NCBI RefSeq assembly: GCF_016463975.1
Contig: NZ_JAEMNX010000001.1
Location: forward strand, 186,001-250,000
Length of the DNA stretch: 64,000 nucleotides
Direction: 5' to 3'
Source: Marinomonas transparens
Lineage (GTDB): Bacteria; Pseudomonadota; Gammaproteobacteria; Pseudomonadales; Marinomonadaceae
The notes beneath the pieces were generated by a model. That model worked only from the letters and a program-made list of their open reading frames with translations. It did no database searches and was not told where the DNA came from. The translations under genes were made by a program, and so were the position numbers. The first letter of the stretch is position 1. Each line of letters begins with the position of its first letter. This document shows positions 1-8,412 of this stretch, in pieces.

Positions 1-325
1 ATTGTCGCAGTGATAACCTTTTAAAGGCCCGCTCTAATTCCTCTACAGAAGCGGCTACCGATAAATTTTTCAGTAACAAACCCCGGCTAATCAGTTCCCC
101 TGAAGGTGTTTTTCCTTGGTAGTTGTTCAACAAACACAAGGACAAACCAAACTCGTTCACACTAATCCAACTGCCTTTTCCAACAGGATCAATCGGTATC
201 AGTACATCAACTTGATCTAGGGTTAACTGCTGGGGTGGCAGCGCAAGAGCACGATTTTTCTGTTCGTCTCGATTAAAGAAAATTTGATAGCCATCTTTGT
301 CTATCAGCCAAGACACAGAACACAT
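1..325 (-). CDS. NRDE-family (TANGO2-like) protein, 3' end cut by window
   Basis: The first 108 residues are visible; the C-terminal part lies outside the window. The protein starts MCSVSWLIDKDG and carries the family-naming Asn-Arg-Asp-Glu motif at residues 18-21, preceded by the conserved Cys2. These are hallmarks of the NRDE/TANGO2 family, a group related to N-terminal-nucleophile folds whose bacterial role is not settled; eukaryotic members are linked to lipid, haem or Golgi homeostasis. The ATG lies 1 bp after the stop of the DinB-family gene, so it is the last visible gene of the minus-strand operon beginning at 5672. Family assignment is firm; function is unknown. Confidence 0.8.
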   Translation of the reverse strand, partial: MCSVSWLIDKDGYQIFFNRDEQKNRALALPPQQLTLDQVDVLIPIDPVGKGSWISVNEFGLSLCLLNNYQGKTPSGELISRGLLLKNLSVAASVEELERAFKRLSLRQ

Positions 326-326
326 A

Positions 327-884
327 TTATTGCCCCTTTAAATAAGTCAGGGTGGCGGGAGCAAAACCAAAGTCATCACCCACTCCGTTTAAGTGACCAT
401 CCAACAAACTAATGGTGACTTTCGACATGGCAAAGTGATGATTCGCATGTAATGCAGCAAAGGTTAGTTCTCTCTCTAGAGTAGAAGTCATTTCACAGGT
501 TTGCGTGTCAATCACTGATACTTCTGTCCAAATAGTCACTGGGGATTGAAGGTCTTTTAGCGTTTTTGATGTTAGCCATTTAATAAAAGCAAGTAACTCT
601 GCCATGGCCACCTGACGCGACGTTTCAACCTTGTGACCTCGACGACGCAAGTTATAATCGATCACAGGGGTGTCGTTGCTCAGGGCAAGGAACATATCCA
701 ATAGGTGGCGAAAATGCTGTCCAATAGAACTGGCGACATGGGGACTCGCCACATAAACATACTGCTCATCATTAAGAAAATTAAGGAAGTTATAACCTTG
801 CTCTAGGGTATCAATACACCCTTGTTGAACTGGTGAAATACCGAGCTCCTCATCGTCTTGCAGTGCCTTTAATGTCGCTAACAT
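327..884 (-). CDS. DinB-family putative metal-dependent protein
   Basis: A 185-residue protein of the DinB/YfiT four-helix-bundle superfamily. The candidate metal ligands are visible: His57/His60 in GQHFRHLLDMF and His146/His149/His150 in HANHH, the spacing expected of the three-histidine site. Members include thiol S-transferases using bacillithiol or mycothiol, maleylpyruvate isomerase, and the N-terminal domain of ovothiol synthase, so a thiol-transfer role is possible but not shown. It is sandwiched between an ATP-grasp gene (66-bp gap upstream) and the NRDE gene (1-bp gap downstream), which implies co-transcription. Substrate unknown. Confidence 0.75.
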   Translation of the reverse strand: MLATLKALQDDEELGISPVQQGCIDTLEQGYNFLNFLNDEQYVYVASPHVASSIGQHFRHLLDMFLALSNDTPVIDYNLRRRGHKVETSRQVAMAELLAFIKWLTSKTLKDLQSPVTIWTEVSVIDTQTCEMTSTLERELTFAALHANHHFAMSKVTISLLDGHLNGVGDDFGFAPATLTYLKGQ

Positions 885-950
885 AGTCTTACCATTACTT
901 TTTCATCGTTAATGTGGTCTTTGCTTTCACTGCATCCTGCTATTGGTTGT

Positions 951-2084
951 TTAGTCCGTGCTTGGGTATTGCTGAGTTAAAGCCTTTTCATGACGCCATG
1001 CACGAACTAATGCCGCGATGGTCGGGGGCTTATGACCGAGCTTTTTCTGTTTCGCGCCAATCTCAAAAAGAGTGCGATATTGCATCAACAGAGTAGAAAA
1101 AATTTCTTTCAACGGCGTATTTTTATCCCAGATATGGGCGGCCTCACTGCTCGCACCATTGATTTCTAAAATAGTGAAGGCTTCTCCTGCCATGAAGCGT
1201 TGAATATCCGCAAATTTGATATCCAAACGTCCATAGTGGTAACCCTTCACATCCTTCAAAATCTCATCCAGTTTGCGAGTCAGGGCAGGGGTAATGTATT
1301 GGTTGCCGTTTTTAAAAATAGAACCTCGGCTGTGACTGCCAGCAAAGGCTAATTGAAACTCTTCGCCCATTGCCGGTACCCAGCTCAATTTATCTTCATG
1401 CCTTGGCAAATACAGATGACTCAATTGTCCCGCTCGTGGTGACGCTTCAATAAGCTGTTGCAAGGTGCTCACACCATCACCAAGTACAGAAGGGGCATAT
1501 TTCAAGGTGATAGAGATAATTTTGCCTTGTTCTTCACCCGGATAACGCACATAAAACACACCTGCTTCCGCCTGATAAGGCGCTTTTTCTTGTAATAAAA
1601 AGCGCGCATCTATAGGAAAGGCATCAATATAGTCTGCAAGTTGCTCTCTGGATTTCAGCAACTTGACCCCAACACCACGACAGCCGAGGTCAGGCTTCGC
1701 AACAATCGGAAAGTCCAATTTGGCCTCAGTCATAGCCTGCATGGCATCAGTCGTTTGATCCGCGACGGATTGCTTATCTTTAATACGGGTAATAAAAGGC
1801 GAGATCCATGGCTGAGCAATCGACCCAGCCAGATTTAAAATATCGTTTTTCGACTCGCCAACCATGCCACTTAAATGAATGCTTGGATTGGCAATCAAAG
1901 GCAAAGCCATATCACCATGACGCACCCCTTGAAAAATACTTTGCAACACCACAGGGGTATAAAAAAACCACGTAGGCAAAAACTCATAAGGAGAAACACT
2001 GCGTTTACTGTCTTCCTTAAGCACTGGCATGCCAGCATTCACTTTATTGGCTGCAATACATTGATTGCCTAACATAGAGCTCAT
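951..2084 (-). CDS. ATP-grasp ligase (D-Ala-D-Ala ligase-like fold)
   Basis: A 377-residue protein with an ATP-grasp core: FPIVAKPDLGCRGVGV near residues 125-140 supplies the ATP-binding lysine and glycine-rich loop, and RLDIKF followed by FTILEINGASSEAAHIWD near residues 288-320 gives the Mg-binding Asp/Glu/Asn set. ATP-grasp enzymes join a carboxylate to an amine, thiol or similar nucleophile via an acyl-phosphate; the substrate here cannot be read from sequence. The start overlaps the stop of the DedA gene by 4 bp (ATGA), a sign of translational coupling. A peptide or thiol ligase role is plausible given the disulfide reductase and DinB neighbours, but that is inference. Confidence 0.75.
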   Translation of the reverse strand: MSSMLGNQCIAANKVNAGMPVLKEDSKRSVSPYEFLPTWFFYTPVVLQSIFQGVRHGDMALPLIANPSIHLSGMVGESKNDILNLAGSIAQPWISPFITRIKDKQSVADQTTDAMQAMTEAKLDFPIVAKPDLGCRGVGVKLLKSREQLADYIDAFPIDARFLLQEKAPYQAEAGVFYVRYPGEEQGKIISITLKYAPSVLGDGVSTLQQLIEASPRAGQLSHLYLPRHEDKLSWVPAMGEEFQLAFAGSHSRGSIFKNGNQYITPALTRKLDEILKDVKGYHYGRLDIKFADIQRFMAGEAFTILEINGASSEAAHIWDKNTPLKEIFSTLLMQYRTLFEIGAKQKKLGHKPPTIAALVRAWRHEKALTQQYPSTD

Positions 2085-2662
2085 AACAAGCCTCGCGAAA
2101 AAGATTTATTGACAGCACGATTGGCGATAAACAATACGCCAAACGCTAACGGAATCATTACCCATTGATACTGACTCGCCTGTAACCAAGCGCTGCTTCC
2201 CAAGTAGAAAATAATAGTGAAAACTAACCCAGTCCAAAGCGCAGTAGCACATAACACAGACACTAAAAACACCGTCAATGGAATTGAGAAAAAACCACTC
2301 AAGGTAAAACCAACCGTTCTTAATCCAGGGATAAAACGAATCAAGAACAAGTTCCAAAAAGCCCCTTGATGCAGTCTTTTACGCACTATCTTGAAATACT
2401 TATTGGTCAATGCCTTATAACGTAAGCCACGCACCGTGCGGCCATAATGCCCTAAGGCATACAAACCCAAATCGCCTGTTGCTATGCCAATAAAAATCGC
2501 CAAAAGAGCAAAAGACGGCATCATCAAATCTTGTGCGGCCAAAGTGGCGGCCGTCACAATGGCCAAATCTTCTAATAAATAAGACAATAGAATAATGCCA
2601 ACAAACATTAGGCCTAACGAATGATGCCCAGCGGCTAACCAGGCTTGCAGTTCAGCAATCAC
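2081..2662 (-). CDS. DedA-family (SNARE-associated/VTT domain) membrane protein
   Basis: A 193-residue integral membrane protein with about five hydrophobic segments. It has the DedA signature: an acidic E-D near the N-terminus (SYLLEDLAIV), GDLGLYALGHYGR around residues 65-77, and FLIRFIPGLRTVGFTLSG around residues 105-122, with the conserved F-x-R-F-x-P-G-x-R re-entrant loop. DedA/VTT proteins are implicated in lipid scrambling or proton-motive-force-linked transport. Interestingly the first gene of this operon also carries a VTT (TVP38/TMEM64) domain, so the operon encodes two related membrane domains. Start is ATG after a CGTGATT leader; the stop overlaps the next start. Confidence 0.88.
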   Translation of the reverse strand: MIAELQAWLAAGHHSLGLMFVGIILLSYLLEDLAIVTAATLAAQDLMMPSFALLAIFIGIATGDLGLYALGHYGRTVRGLRYKALTNKYFKIVRKRLHQGAFWNLFLIRFIPGLRTVGFTLSGFFSIPLTVFLVSVLCATALWTGLVFTIIFYLGSSAWLQASQYQWVMIPLAFGVLFIANRAVNKSFSRGLL

Positions 2663-2713
2663 GTCACACTCCTACCATCGGTTGTTATTGACCTTAGTAC
2701 AGCACGACTATTG

Positions 2714-3517
2714 TTAAGGTTTCGCATTCAATGCCCAGTTATAGTCTAAAAATTCAATATCCGGCGGCTTCGCTTGTAGCGTTTTCATCACATCCGTTGA
2801 TAAAGACAAATCCGCTGCATAGTGGAGCAAGAAGTCAGGCAATGAAAAATAGCCCCGCCAGCCTTTTTCAAAATCTTTGCGATACCATTTAAAAATGGAA
2901 GAGATTTCTAAATGATCATTATTGAATCGGTTGCGGCTACGATCGGCCAAAAAAAGTCGTGTCTGTGACTCTAATAACGCTTCGAGGTTATCCCCTTGAT
3001 AAGCTCGATTAGCTAAAGCGGGACAACCAACACTGGCGCAATTTACCGCGAAATGAATACGCGGATCTTGGTAACGATCAGAGCCTCGAATCAGCTTGTG
3101 CTCAATATCATCCAAAGAACGAGTCTCGCCTAATAAGGGAATAAAGGCCTTACCCCAAGGAGAGCGAAACAAACTACCAAGATCTTTAATCGATTCTAGG
3201 TCAGGCCATTTCTGTAATATCAAATCGACTGTCCAAGCGTTGTAGGCATTGATCAAAAAAGCCAACTGATCCGGCTTCGGCCAGCTATCGAACTCTAAGA
3301 CGCTAACTTGTGATAACTGCTGCAAGTAAGCGGCTAGTTTGGGCTGATTGTCTGCAAAACCTTGGTAGTCCACTTGGCTTGCCTGACCATCGCGCAGCAA
3401 ATAAACATGCTGATTTAATAGGGCATCCCACGCTGAATGGTCAAAGGCATTCGTCGCATTAACAGCCGCACTTTGTAAACCCAACAAGGTAAATAATAAA
3501 ATCAGCCAGTGTTTCAT
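2714..3517 (-). CDS. DUF547 secreted protein
   Basis: A 267-residue protein with an N-terminal signal peptide (MKHWLILLFTLLGLQSAAVNA) and a DUF547 domain: LAFLINAYNAWTVDLIL, RSPWGKAF, SLDDIEHKLIRG, DPRIHFAVNCASVGCPALANRAY and the late FKWYRKDFEKGWRGYF are all recognisable. The NCASVGCP segment supplies two cysteines. DUF547 proteins have no assigned biochemistry. It starts 4 bp after the reductase fusion gene ends, so the two are surely co-transcribed; this pairing recurs in other bacteria to my knowledge. Periplasmic location is inferred from the signal peptide. Confidence 0.85.
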   Translation of the reverse strand: MKHWLILLFTLLGLQSAAVNATNAFDHSAWDALLNQHVYLLRDGQASQVDYQGFADNQPKLAAYLQQLSQVSVLEFDSWPKPDQLAFLINAYNAWTVDLILQKWPDLESIKDLGSLFRSPWGKAFIPLLGETRSLDDIEHKLIRGSDRYQDPRIHFAVNCASVGCPALANRAYQGDNLEALLESQTRLFLADRSRNRFNNDHLEISSIFKWYRKDFEKGWRGYFSLPDFLLHYAADLSLSTDVMKTLQAKPPDIEFLDYNWALNAKP

Positions 3518-3521
3518 CTGC

Positions 3522-5672
3522 CTAACCTCGACGCCATGCGTGGTATTTTTCCAACCAATTCAAAATACGCTCTGGTGCATGGGTGCGTTTCCATTCCCCT
3601 GCGGCGTATTTATTCGCTTCCGACCAAGTGGGATAAGTGTGAATGGTGCCAAGGATTTTATTCAGCCCAAGACCATGCTTCATCGCCAGCACAAACTCGG
3701 CAAGCAGGTCGCCAGCGTGTTCACCAACAATGGTGACACCCAAGATCTTGTCTTTACCCGGTACCGTCAGCACCTTCACAAAACCTTTTGCGGCACTGTC
3801 TGCAATGGCCCGATCCAAATCATCAAGACCATAGCGAACCACTTCGTAGGAAATGCCTTGCTGCTTTGCATCTTGCTCACTCAAACCAACACGAGCGACT
3901 TCAGGATCAATAAAGGTTGTCCAAGGAATCACTCGATAATCGACACGAAACTTCTTCCAAGTGCCAAACAAAGCATTCACTGCCGCATACCAAGCCTGAT
4001 GCGCCGCAACATGAGTAAACTGATAAGGCCCAGCCACATCACCAGCCGCATAGATATTTGGAAAGAGCGTTTCCAAATAATCATTCGTCACGATAGTACG
4101 CTTGGTTTCGATACCTAGGTTTTCTAGTCCATACCCTTCAAGGCGCGCTTCGCGGCCAACGGCACAGATCAAGGCATCAAATTCAATGCAGGATTCTTTA
4201 CCATCTTGCTCGATCACGAGACGCTTGACCCCACCTTCTTGTTGACAACGTACCGCATTGGACGAGGTTAAAATGTTTACGCCATCTTGGCTCATACTGG
4301 CTTGCGCCAGCGCTGACACGTCTTCGTCTTCACGAATCATGATACGAGCAGAGCGTTCTACCTGTGTCACACTAGAACCCAAGCGAGCAAAACTATGGGC
4401 CAATTCACAACCTATCGGACCACCACCCAAGACAACAAGGCGTTTAGGCGGCTCATCAAATTTGGCAAAGGCTTCCCATAGGGTGTCACTGGTGTAATAA
4501 CCCACCTCCTCTAAACCAGGTAATTCAGGAATGAAAGGCCGCGCGCCAGTGGCTAACACTATGCTGCGTGCCGTCATGCGTGTGGTACCACCGTCATTGA
4601 GCTGGATTTCTACTGTCCAAGGGTCAATCAACTTGGCATAACCTTGCACCACGTCCACACCCAATTTGGTGTAGCGCTCAACGCTGTCATGGGGCTCCAC
4701 CTGCCGAATCACATCCTGCACACGCGCCATCACTTTTTTAAAGGAGAAAGCAGGCTCCTTGCTGTCTAAACCGTATTTTTCTGCATGGCGCATTTGATGC
4801 GCGACCTTGGCACTTTTAATCAAAGCCTTACTGGGAATACAACCGTAGTTTAAGCAGTCCCCTCCCATTTTATGGGCTTCTATCAAGGTTACTTTGGCTT
4901 TAACTGCAGCTGCAATGTAAGCACTCACCAATCCACCAGCGCCGCCACCAATAACAATCAGATTACGGTCAAACTGCTTGGGTTTAGTAAAGCCACGATA
5001 AACGCGACGCGCCTTAATCACCGCTAGGATCTTTTTGGCGATTAATGGAAATACCCCTAGCAGCACAAAAGACATCAGCAAGGAAGGCGATAAAATGCCT
5101 GACAAACTTTCCAGTTGTCCCAGCTGGGTACCGGCATTCACATACACCAAGGTACCGATAAACATGCCGACTTGGCTGACCCAATAGAAAGTGGCCGCTC
5201 GAATGGAGGTTAACCCCATCAATAAATTAATAAGAAAGAAAGGGAAAACAGGGACAAGTCGTAAGGTAAACAGATAAAACGCCCCGTCTTTTTCAATGCC
5301 TTCATTGAAGGCTTTTAAACGAGTACCAAAACGGGCCTGCACCGTGGCTTGCAGTAAATAACGGGATACTAAAAAGGCGACAGTCGCACCTATTGAACTA
5401 GCAAAAGACACAATCACAGTGCCCCACACCAAACCGAACAAGGCACCGGCCGCTAGCGTCATAATAACGGCGCCGGGTAAGGATAAAGCCGTGACCATGA
5501 CATATAAAATCAAAAAGCCTCCAGCAACCAACACAGGGCTTTCACTGCGCCAGCTTTCAAACTGCGCTAAACCTGATTTAAGGCCATCTAGTGTTAAAAG
5601 CTGATTCAGGTCGAAATAGAAAAAGCCCGCAGCAATGGCAGCAATGAACACTAATAATCCGATTTTCTTCAT
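3522..5672 (-). CDS. Fusion of TVP38/TMEM64 membrane domain and mercuric-reductase-like flavoprotein disulfide oxidoreductase
   Basis: A 716-residue two-part protein. Residues 1-220 form a TVP38/TMEM64 (VTT) membrane domain with LSLPGAVIMTLAAGALFG and FLFTLRLVPVFPFFLINLLMG-like segments. Residues from about 238 form a class-I pyridine nucleotide-disulfide oxidoreductase: FAD-binding VIGGGAGGLVSA, redox-active Cys273 and Cys278 in GGDCLNYGCIPSK, NAD(P)-binding VVLGGGPIGCELA, AAGDVAGPYQFTHVAAHQA, and a dimerisation domain with HTYPTWSE (the His-Thr-Tyr-Pro-Thr active-site motif). It has neither the N-terminal HMA domain nor the C-terminal vicinal Cys pair of MerA, so Hg(II) is not an evident substrate. 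First gene of a six-gene operon. Physiological substrate unknown. Confidence 0.88.
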   Translation of the reverse strand: MKKIGLLVFIAAIAAGFFYFDLNQLLTLDGLKSGLAQFESWRSESPVLVAGGFLILYVMVTALSLPGAVIMTLAAGALFGLVWGTVIVSFASSIGATVAFLVSRYLLQATVQARFGTRLKAFNEGIEKDGAFYLFTLRLVPVFPFFLINLLMGLTSIRAATFYWVSQVGMFIGTLVYVNAGTQLGQLESLSGILSPSLLMSFVLLGVFPLIAKKILAVIKARRVYRGFTKPKQFDRNLIVIGGGAGGLVSAYIAAAVKAKVTLIEAHKMGGDCLNYGCIPSKALIKSAKVAHQMRHAEKYGLDSKEPAFSFKKVMARVQDVIRQVEPHDSVERYTKLGVDVVQGYAKLIDPWTVEIQLNDGGTTRMTARSIVLATGARPFIPELPGLEEVGYYTSDTLWEAFAKFDEPPKRLVVLGGGPIGCELAHSFARLGSSVTQVERSARIMIREDEDVSALAQASMSQDGVNILTSSNAVRCQQEGGVKRLVIEQDGKESCIEFDALICAVGREARLEGYGLENLGIETKRTIVTNDYLETLFPNIYAAGDVAGPYQFTHVAAHQAWYAAVNALFGTWKKFRVDYRVIPWTTFIDPEVARVGLSEQDAKQQGISYEVVRYGLDDLDRAIADSAAKGFVKVLTVPGKDKILGVTIVGEHAGDLLAEFVLAMKHGLGLNKILGTIHTYPTWSEANKYAAGEWKRTHAPERILNWLEKYHAWRRG

Positions 5673-5895
5673 TAACAGAACTCCAACAGACTCGTTATCG
5701 AGTGATTCAGTACAAAATGTCTCAATAACTTAATGAATAACGATTAGACGCAGTACAGCAAAGATTATTACAGGGATTTGGAAAGTTTTTTAAAATAAAG
5801 CGAATAAGACCAAGAATAAGCCTTACAGAAGCCAAAATAGACGAGCGGAAAAGAACACAAGAGGACGGCGCAAACAGTGTTACGCCGTATAATGA

Positions 5896-7140
5896 CTAGG
5901 AAAGATTAGCGGAAGATGGAAGGCGCCCAGCCAGCAAACTAAAAAATACTCCAAAGCCACAAATACAAAGTACTAAAGTCACTAAGCCCGGCACGCCAAA
6001 AGCAGCAATCATGGTGGCGAAAATAGGCGGCCCTAATGTGGCGCCTAAATTCCCTAATTGAGCAATGAGTCCGTAGCCTTGAGCCTGTTCACTGGTATTG
6101 CGAGCAAGATACGGAATCATTCCTAAGGCGGCCCCCGGCACCATACCAACAAACAAAATCATAGTACTCACCACCACGGCAAACAACAGCGGCAGTTCAA
6201 TCACCGTCGATAAAATCAGTGCGCTCGATGCCACCCCCAAATACGCTACCAAAGCAACACGTTGCGGTCGCATCACATATTGCGCCAGTGCACCCGCCAA
6301 AAATGCGCCACCGGTGCTAATCAAGGGTAAAGCAACCAACATAAAACCGTGAATATGAGCATCTTTAATCAAACGCGGTACATAGGTCAGCATGGACACC
6401 AGAGTACAGGTATAAAATAGAAACACCAGGCTAGGTAATAAAGCACGAGGGTTACGATAAATCACCACCATTTGAGAGAAAAAGCTCCCTTGATTGCTTG
6501 TCACTGGTACGATTTCCAACACGGCGTTGTTTCTTAATAGAAAAAACAGCATCACACCGATACTGGTAATCAAAACACTATGACTCAGCAGCAAGCCATG
6601 CAAACCAAACGGTTCAAGAATATTCGGCCCCAACCAACCGCTCAGCGCAAAAGCCACACCAAAAAAAGTCCCCCATAAGCCCATGGTTAAGGATCGATGT
6701 TGCGGCGCGCTTAATTTAGCAATCAAGGTCGGCGCCGACACCACCACCCCCACTTGAGAGAAGCCTTCCAGCATTCGAGTGACAAAAAAAACATTAAAGT
6801 GAGGTAAAAAAGACTGAATAAAAGATAATGCGCCACCCAAAACTAGGGCACCAACCAGCACACGTAAATAGCCAACCCGACTGGCGATCATACCTGCAGA
6901 TACACCGAAAATAAGGCCCACCACACCAACCACAGAAAGCGCCGCGCCCGTTAACGTCTCACCCGTTTGATAATGATCCAACACAGCATCATAAGAAATG
7001 GAAAATTTTGCGAACTGCATCGCGGCACTGATGCCAGCGACCCACAAGAAAATCACTTCTAACCATTGGGTTCTCTGTTGCGTTATAGACTGGGACACTT
7101 TCTGTACTCTATGAATTTGTCGGCACATTCTAATACACAA
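5896..7140 (-). CDS. Major facilitator superfamily transporter
   Basis: A polytopic protein with about 12 hydrophobic segments; residues from about 24 onward begin the first helix (WLEVIFLWVAGISAAMQFAKF), and SAGMIASRVGYLRVLVG resembles the MFS loop 2-3 motif. The substrate cannot be deduced. The translation start is uncertain: the ATG at 7140 gives 414 residues and reaches the edge of a dispersed repeat, whereas a GTG at 7098 (VSQSITQQRTQ, preceded by AGAGTACAGAAA) gives about 400 residues and a more usual N-terminus. It lies 86 bp downstream of a 3-hydroxyisobutyrate-dehydrogenase-type gene on the same strand, so export or import of that enzyme's substrate is a fair guess. Confidence 0.8.
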   Translation of the reverse strand: MCIRMCRQIHRVQKVSQSITQQRTQWLEVIFLWVAGISAAMQFAKFSISYDAVLDHYQTGETLTGAALSVVGVVGLIFGVSAGMIASRVGYLRVLVGALVLGGALSFIQSFLPHFNVFFVTRMLEGFSQVGVVVSAPTLIAKLSAPQHRSLTMGLWGTFFGVAFALSGWLGPNILEPFGLHGLLLSHSVLITSIGVMLFFLLRNNAVLEIVPVTSNQGSFFSQMVVIYRNPRALLPSLVFLFYTCTLVSMLTYVPRLIKDAHIHGFMLVALPLISTGGAFLAGALAQYVMRPQRVALVAYLGVASSALILSTVIELPLLFAVVVSTMILFVGMVPGAALGMIPYLARNTSEQAQGYGLIAQLGNLGATLGPPIFATMIAAFGVPGLVTLVLCICGFGVFFSLLAGRLPSSANLS

Positions 7141-7223
7141 AGGTCACGAGAAATGGAGTTATATTTATAAATGAGCATTTTGAGCCAGTTTTTGACGCAG
7201 TATCATCGAGCGCAGTCGTTTTG
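7141..7223. repeat. Dispersed repeat, copy A (degenerate)
   Basis: This shares the repeat-family core TTATAAATGAGCATTTTGAG and the right end CGAGCGCAGTCGTTTTG with copy E at 42126. The left part is shortened. It begins next to the annotated MFS start and ends 3 bp from the stop of the gene at 7227. Confidence 0.7.
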
Positions 7224-7226
7224 TTA

Positions 7227-8099
7227 TTACGATTTTTTTAAAGCACGAACCAACACAGAAGTATCCATGCGACCCATACCTTGTTCTTGCAAGGCTTTAT
7301 ATTTTTGGTCGACGTCTTCCGTCAGTGGCAAACTTACGCCTTTGGTTTTGGCTTCATCCAAGCAAATCCCCAGATCTTTGCGCATCCAATCAATGGCAAA
7401 GCCAAAATCAAACTTATCTTCCGCCATGGTTTCTAAACGATTCACCATCTGCCATGACCCAGCCGCCCCATGTTGTAGCGTATTCACTACCTGAGGAATC
7501 GACAAACCTGCGGTTTCTGCCAATATGAGCGCTTCACTCAAGCCTTGTAGCACACCCGCGATACAGATCTGATTAACCATTTTGCAACGTTGTCCCTGAC
7601 CATTTTTTCCTAACAACTGGACTTGCTGGGCGTAGGATTGCATAACGGGTTCTGCCTTAGCAAAAGTCGCTGTATCGCCGCCACACATGATGGTCAGCTT
7701 GCCGTTTTCGGCCCCCGCTTGACCACCAGATACCGGCGCATCAATAAACTGCACGCCAACTTTTTCACACGTTTCCGCTAACTCTAGAGCAAGTTGTGCT
7801 GAAGTTGTGGTGTGATCAACCAAAATATCGCCTTCTTGCAGCCCAGCCAAAATGCCCTCTTCACCATAAACCACACTGCGTACATCGTCGTCATTCCCAA
7901 CACACATAAAGACCATTTTGGCATCCAAGGAGGCATCCTTTGGAGTGAGTGCAAACTGACCAGAATAGTCTACTGCCCACTGCTGCGCTTTCGCTCCAGT
8001 GCGATTAAACACGGTCACAGGGTATCCACTATTCGCCAAATGCCCAGCCATGGGATAGCCCATTACGCCCAGACCAATAAAAGCTGTTTTTATTTCCAT
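7227..8099 (-). CDS. NAD(P)-dependent beta-hydroxyacid dehydrogenase (3-hydroxyisobutyrate dehydrogenase family)
   Basis: A 290-residue enzyme. The Rossmann nucleotide-binding motif GLGVMGYPMAGHLANSG is at residues 9-25, the substrate-binding DAPVSGGQAGAENG near residue 120, and the catalytic-lysine motif GQRCKMVNQI near residues 172-181. These are the three signature blocks of the HIBADH/tartronate semialdehyde reductase/GarR family. The residue after the dinucleotide fold is Asn-Arg-Thr (FNRT), which often favours NADP. Clustered with an MFS transporter and not with pathway enzymes, so the substrate is open. It differs clearly from the LtnD paralogue at 16218. Confidence 0.85.
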   Translation of the reverse strand: MEIKTAFIGLGVMGYPMAGHLANSGYPVTVFNRTGAKAQQWAVDYSGQFALTPKDASLDAKMVFMCVGNDDDVRSVVYGEEGILAGLQEGDILVDHTTTSAQLALELAETCEKVGVQFIDAPVSGGQAGAENGKLTIMCGGDTATFAKAEPVMQSYAQQVQLLGKNGQGQRCKMVNQICIAGVLQGLSEALILAETAGLSIPQVVNTLQHGAAGSWQMVNRLETMAEDKFDFGFAIDWMRKDLGICLDEAKTKGVSLPLTEDVDQKYKALQEQGMGRMDTSVLVRALKKS

Positions 8100-8412
8100 T
8101 TCTTTCTCCTAATGTCACTAAACAAGCCGCAAAAATAGATATCGACAATAGGCAGAATAAACTTATTGCCAATTTGCCATCGTGTCGGCAAAAGATGTTA
8201 AACAAAAACAAAGATAACGAATAGATACACTCTAGCTCCTTTTATAGGAGGATCTGCTATCTTTCTTTAATAGGGAGCGCAACCTGACTGTTTGTTTTTC
8301 AAATAATTTCAGTCAACTAACGCTCCTATTTTTGCCCAATGTATCAATTCTTATGATCCTATAAGAATCACCATTTGGCTTTTATGGAATGCATTTTATA
8401 GGGATATATGTC
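8100..8412. other. Divergent intergenic region upstream of pectate lyase
   Basis: No gene is seen here. The stretch separates the minus-strand dehydrogenase from the plus-strand PL9 lyase. It holds an imperfect inverted repeat (AATAGGGAGCG at 8271 with CGCTCCTATT near 8321) and a sharper palindrome at 8347-8368, so it probably carries the lyase promoter and a regulator site. Confidence 0.5.
8347..8368. promoter_or_regulatory. Palindrome upstream of PL9 lyase, candidate operator
   Basis: ATTCTTAT and ATAAGAAT are perfect inverted arms separated by 6 bp, 45 bp before the lyase start. It does not match the classical KdgR operator as I know it. Function as an operator is inferred from position only. 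Confidence 0.35.

Noticed and set aside
3540-4118. 192-codon frame opposite the reductase fusion gene
   Set aside because: It is antisense to conserved reductase codons and shows no protein-like features.
3522-5672. Mercuric reductase (merA)
   Set aside because: There is no HMA domain, no C-terminal Cys pair and no other mer genes nearby; only the general disulfide-reductase core is shared.
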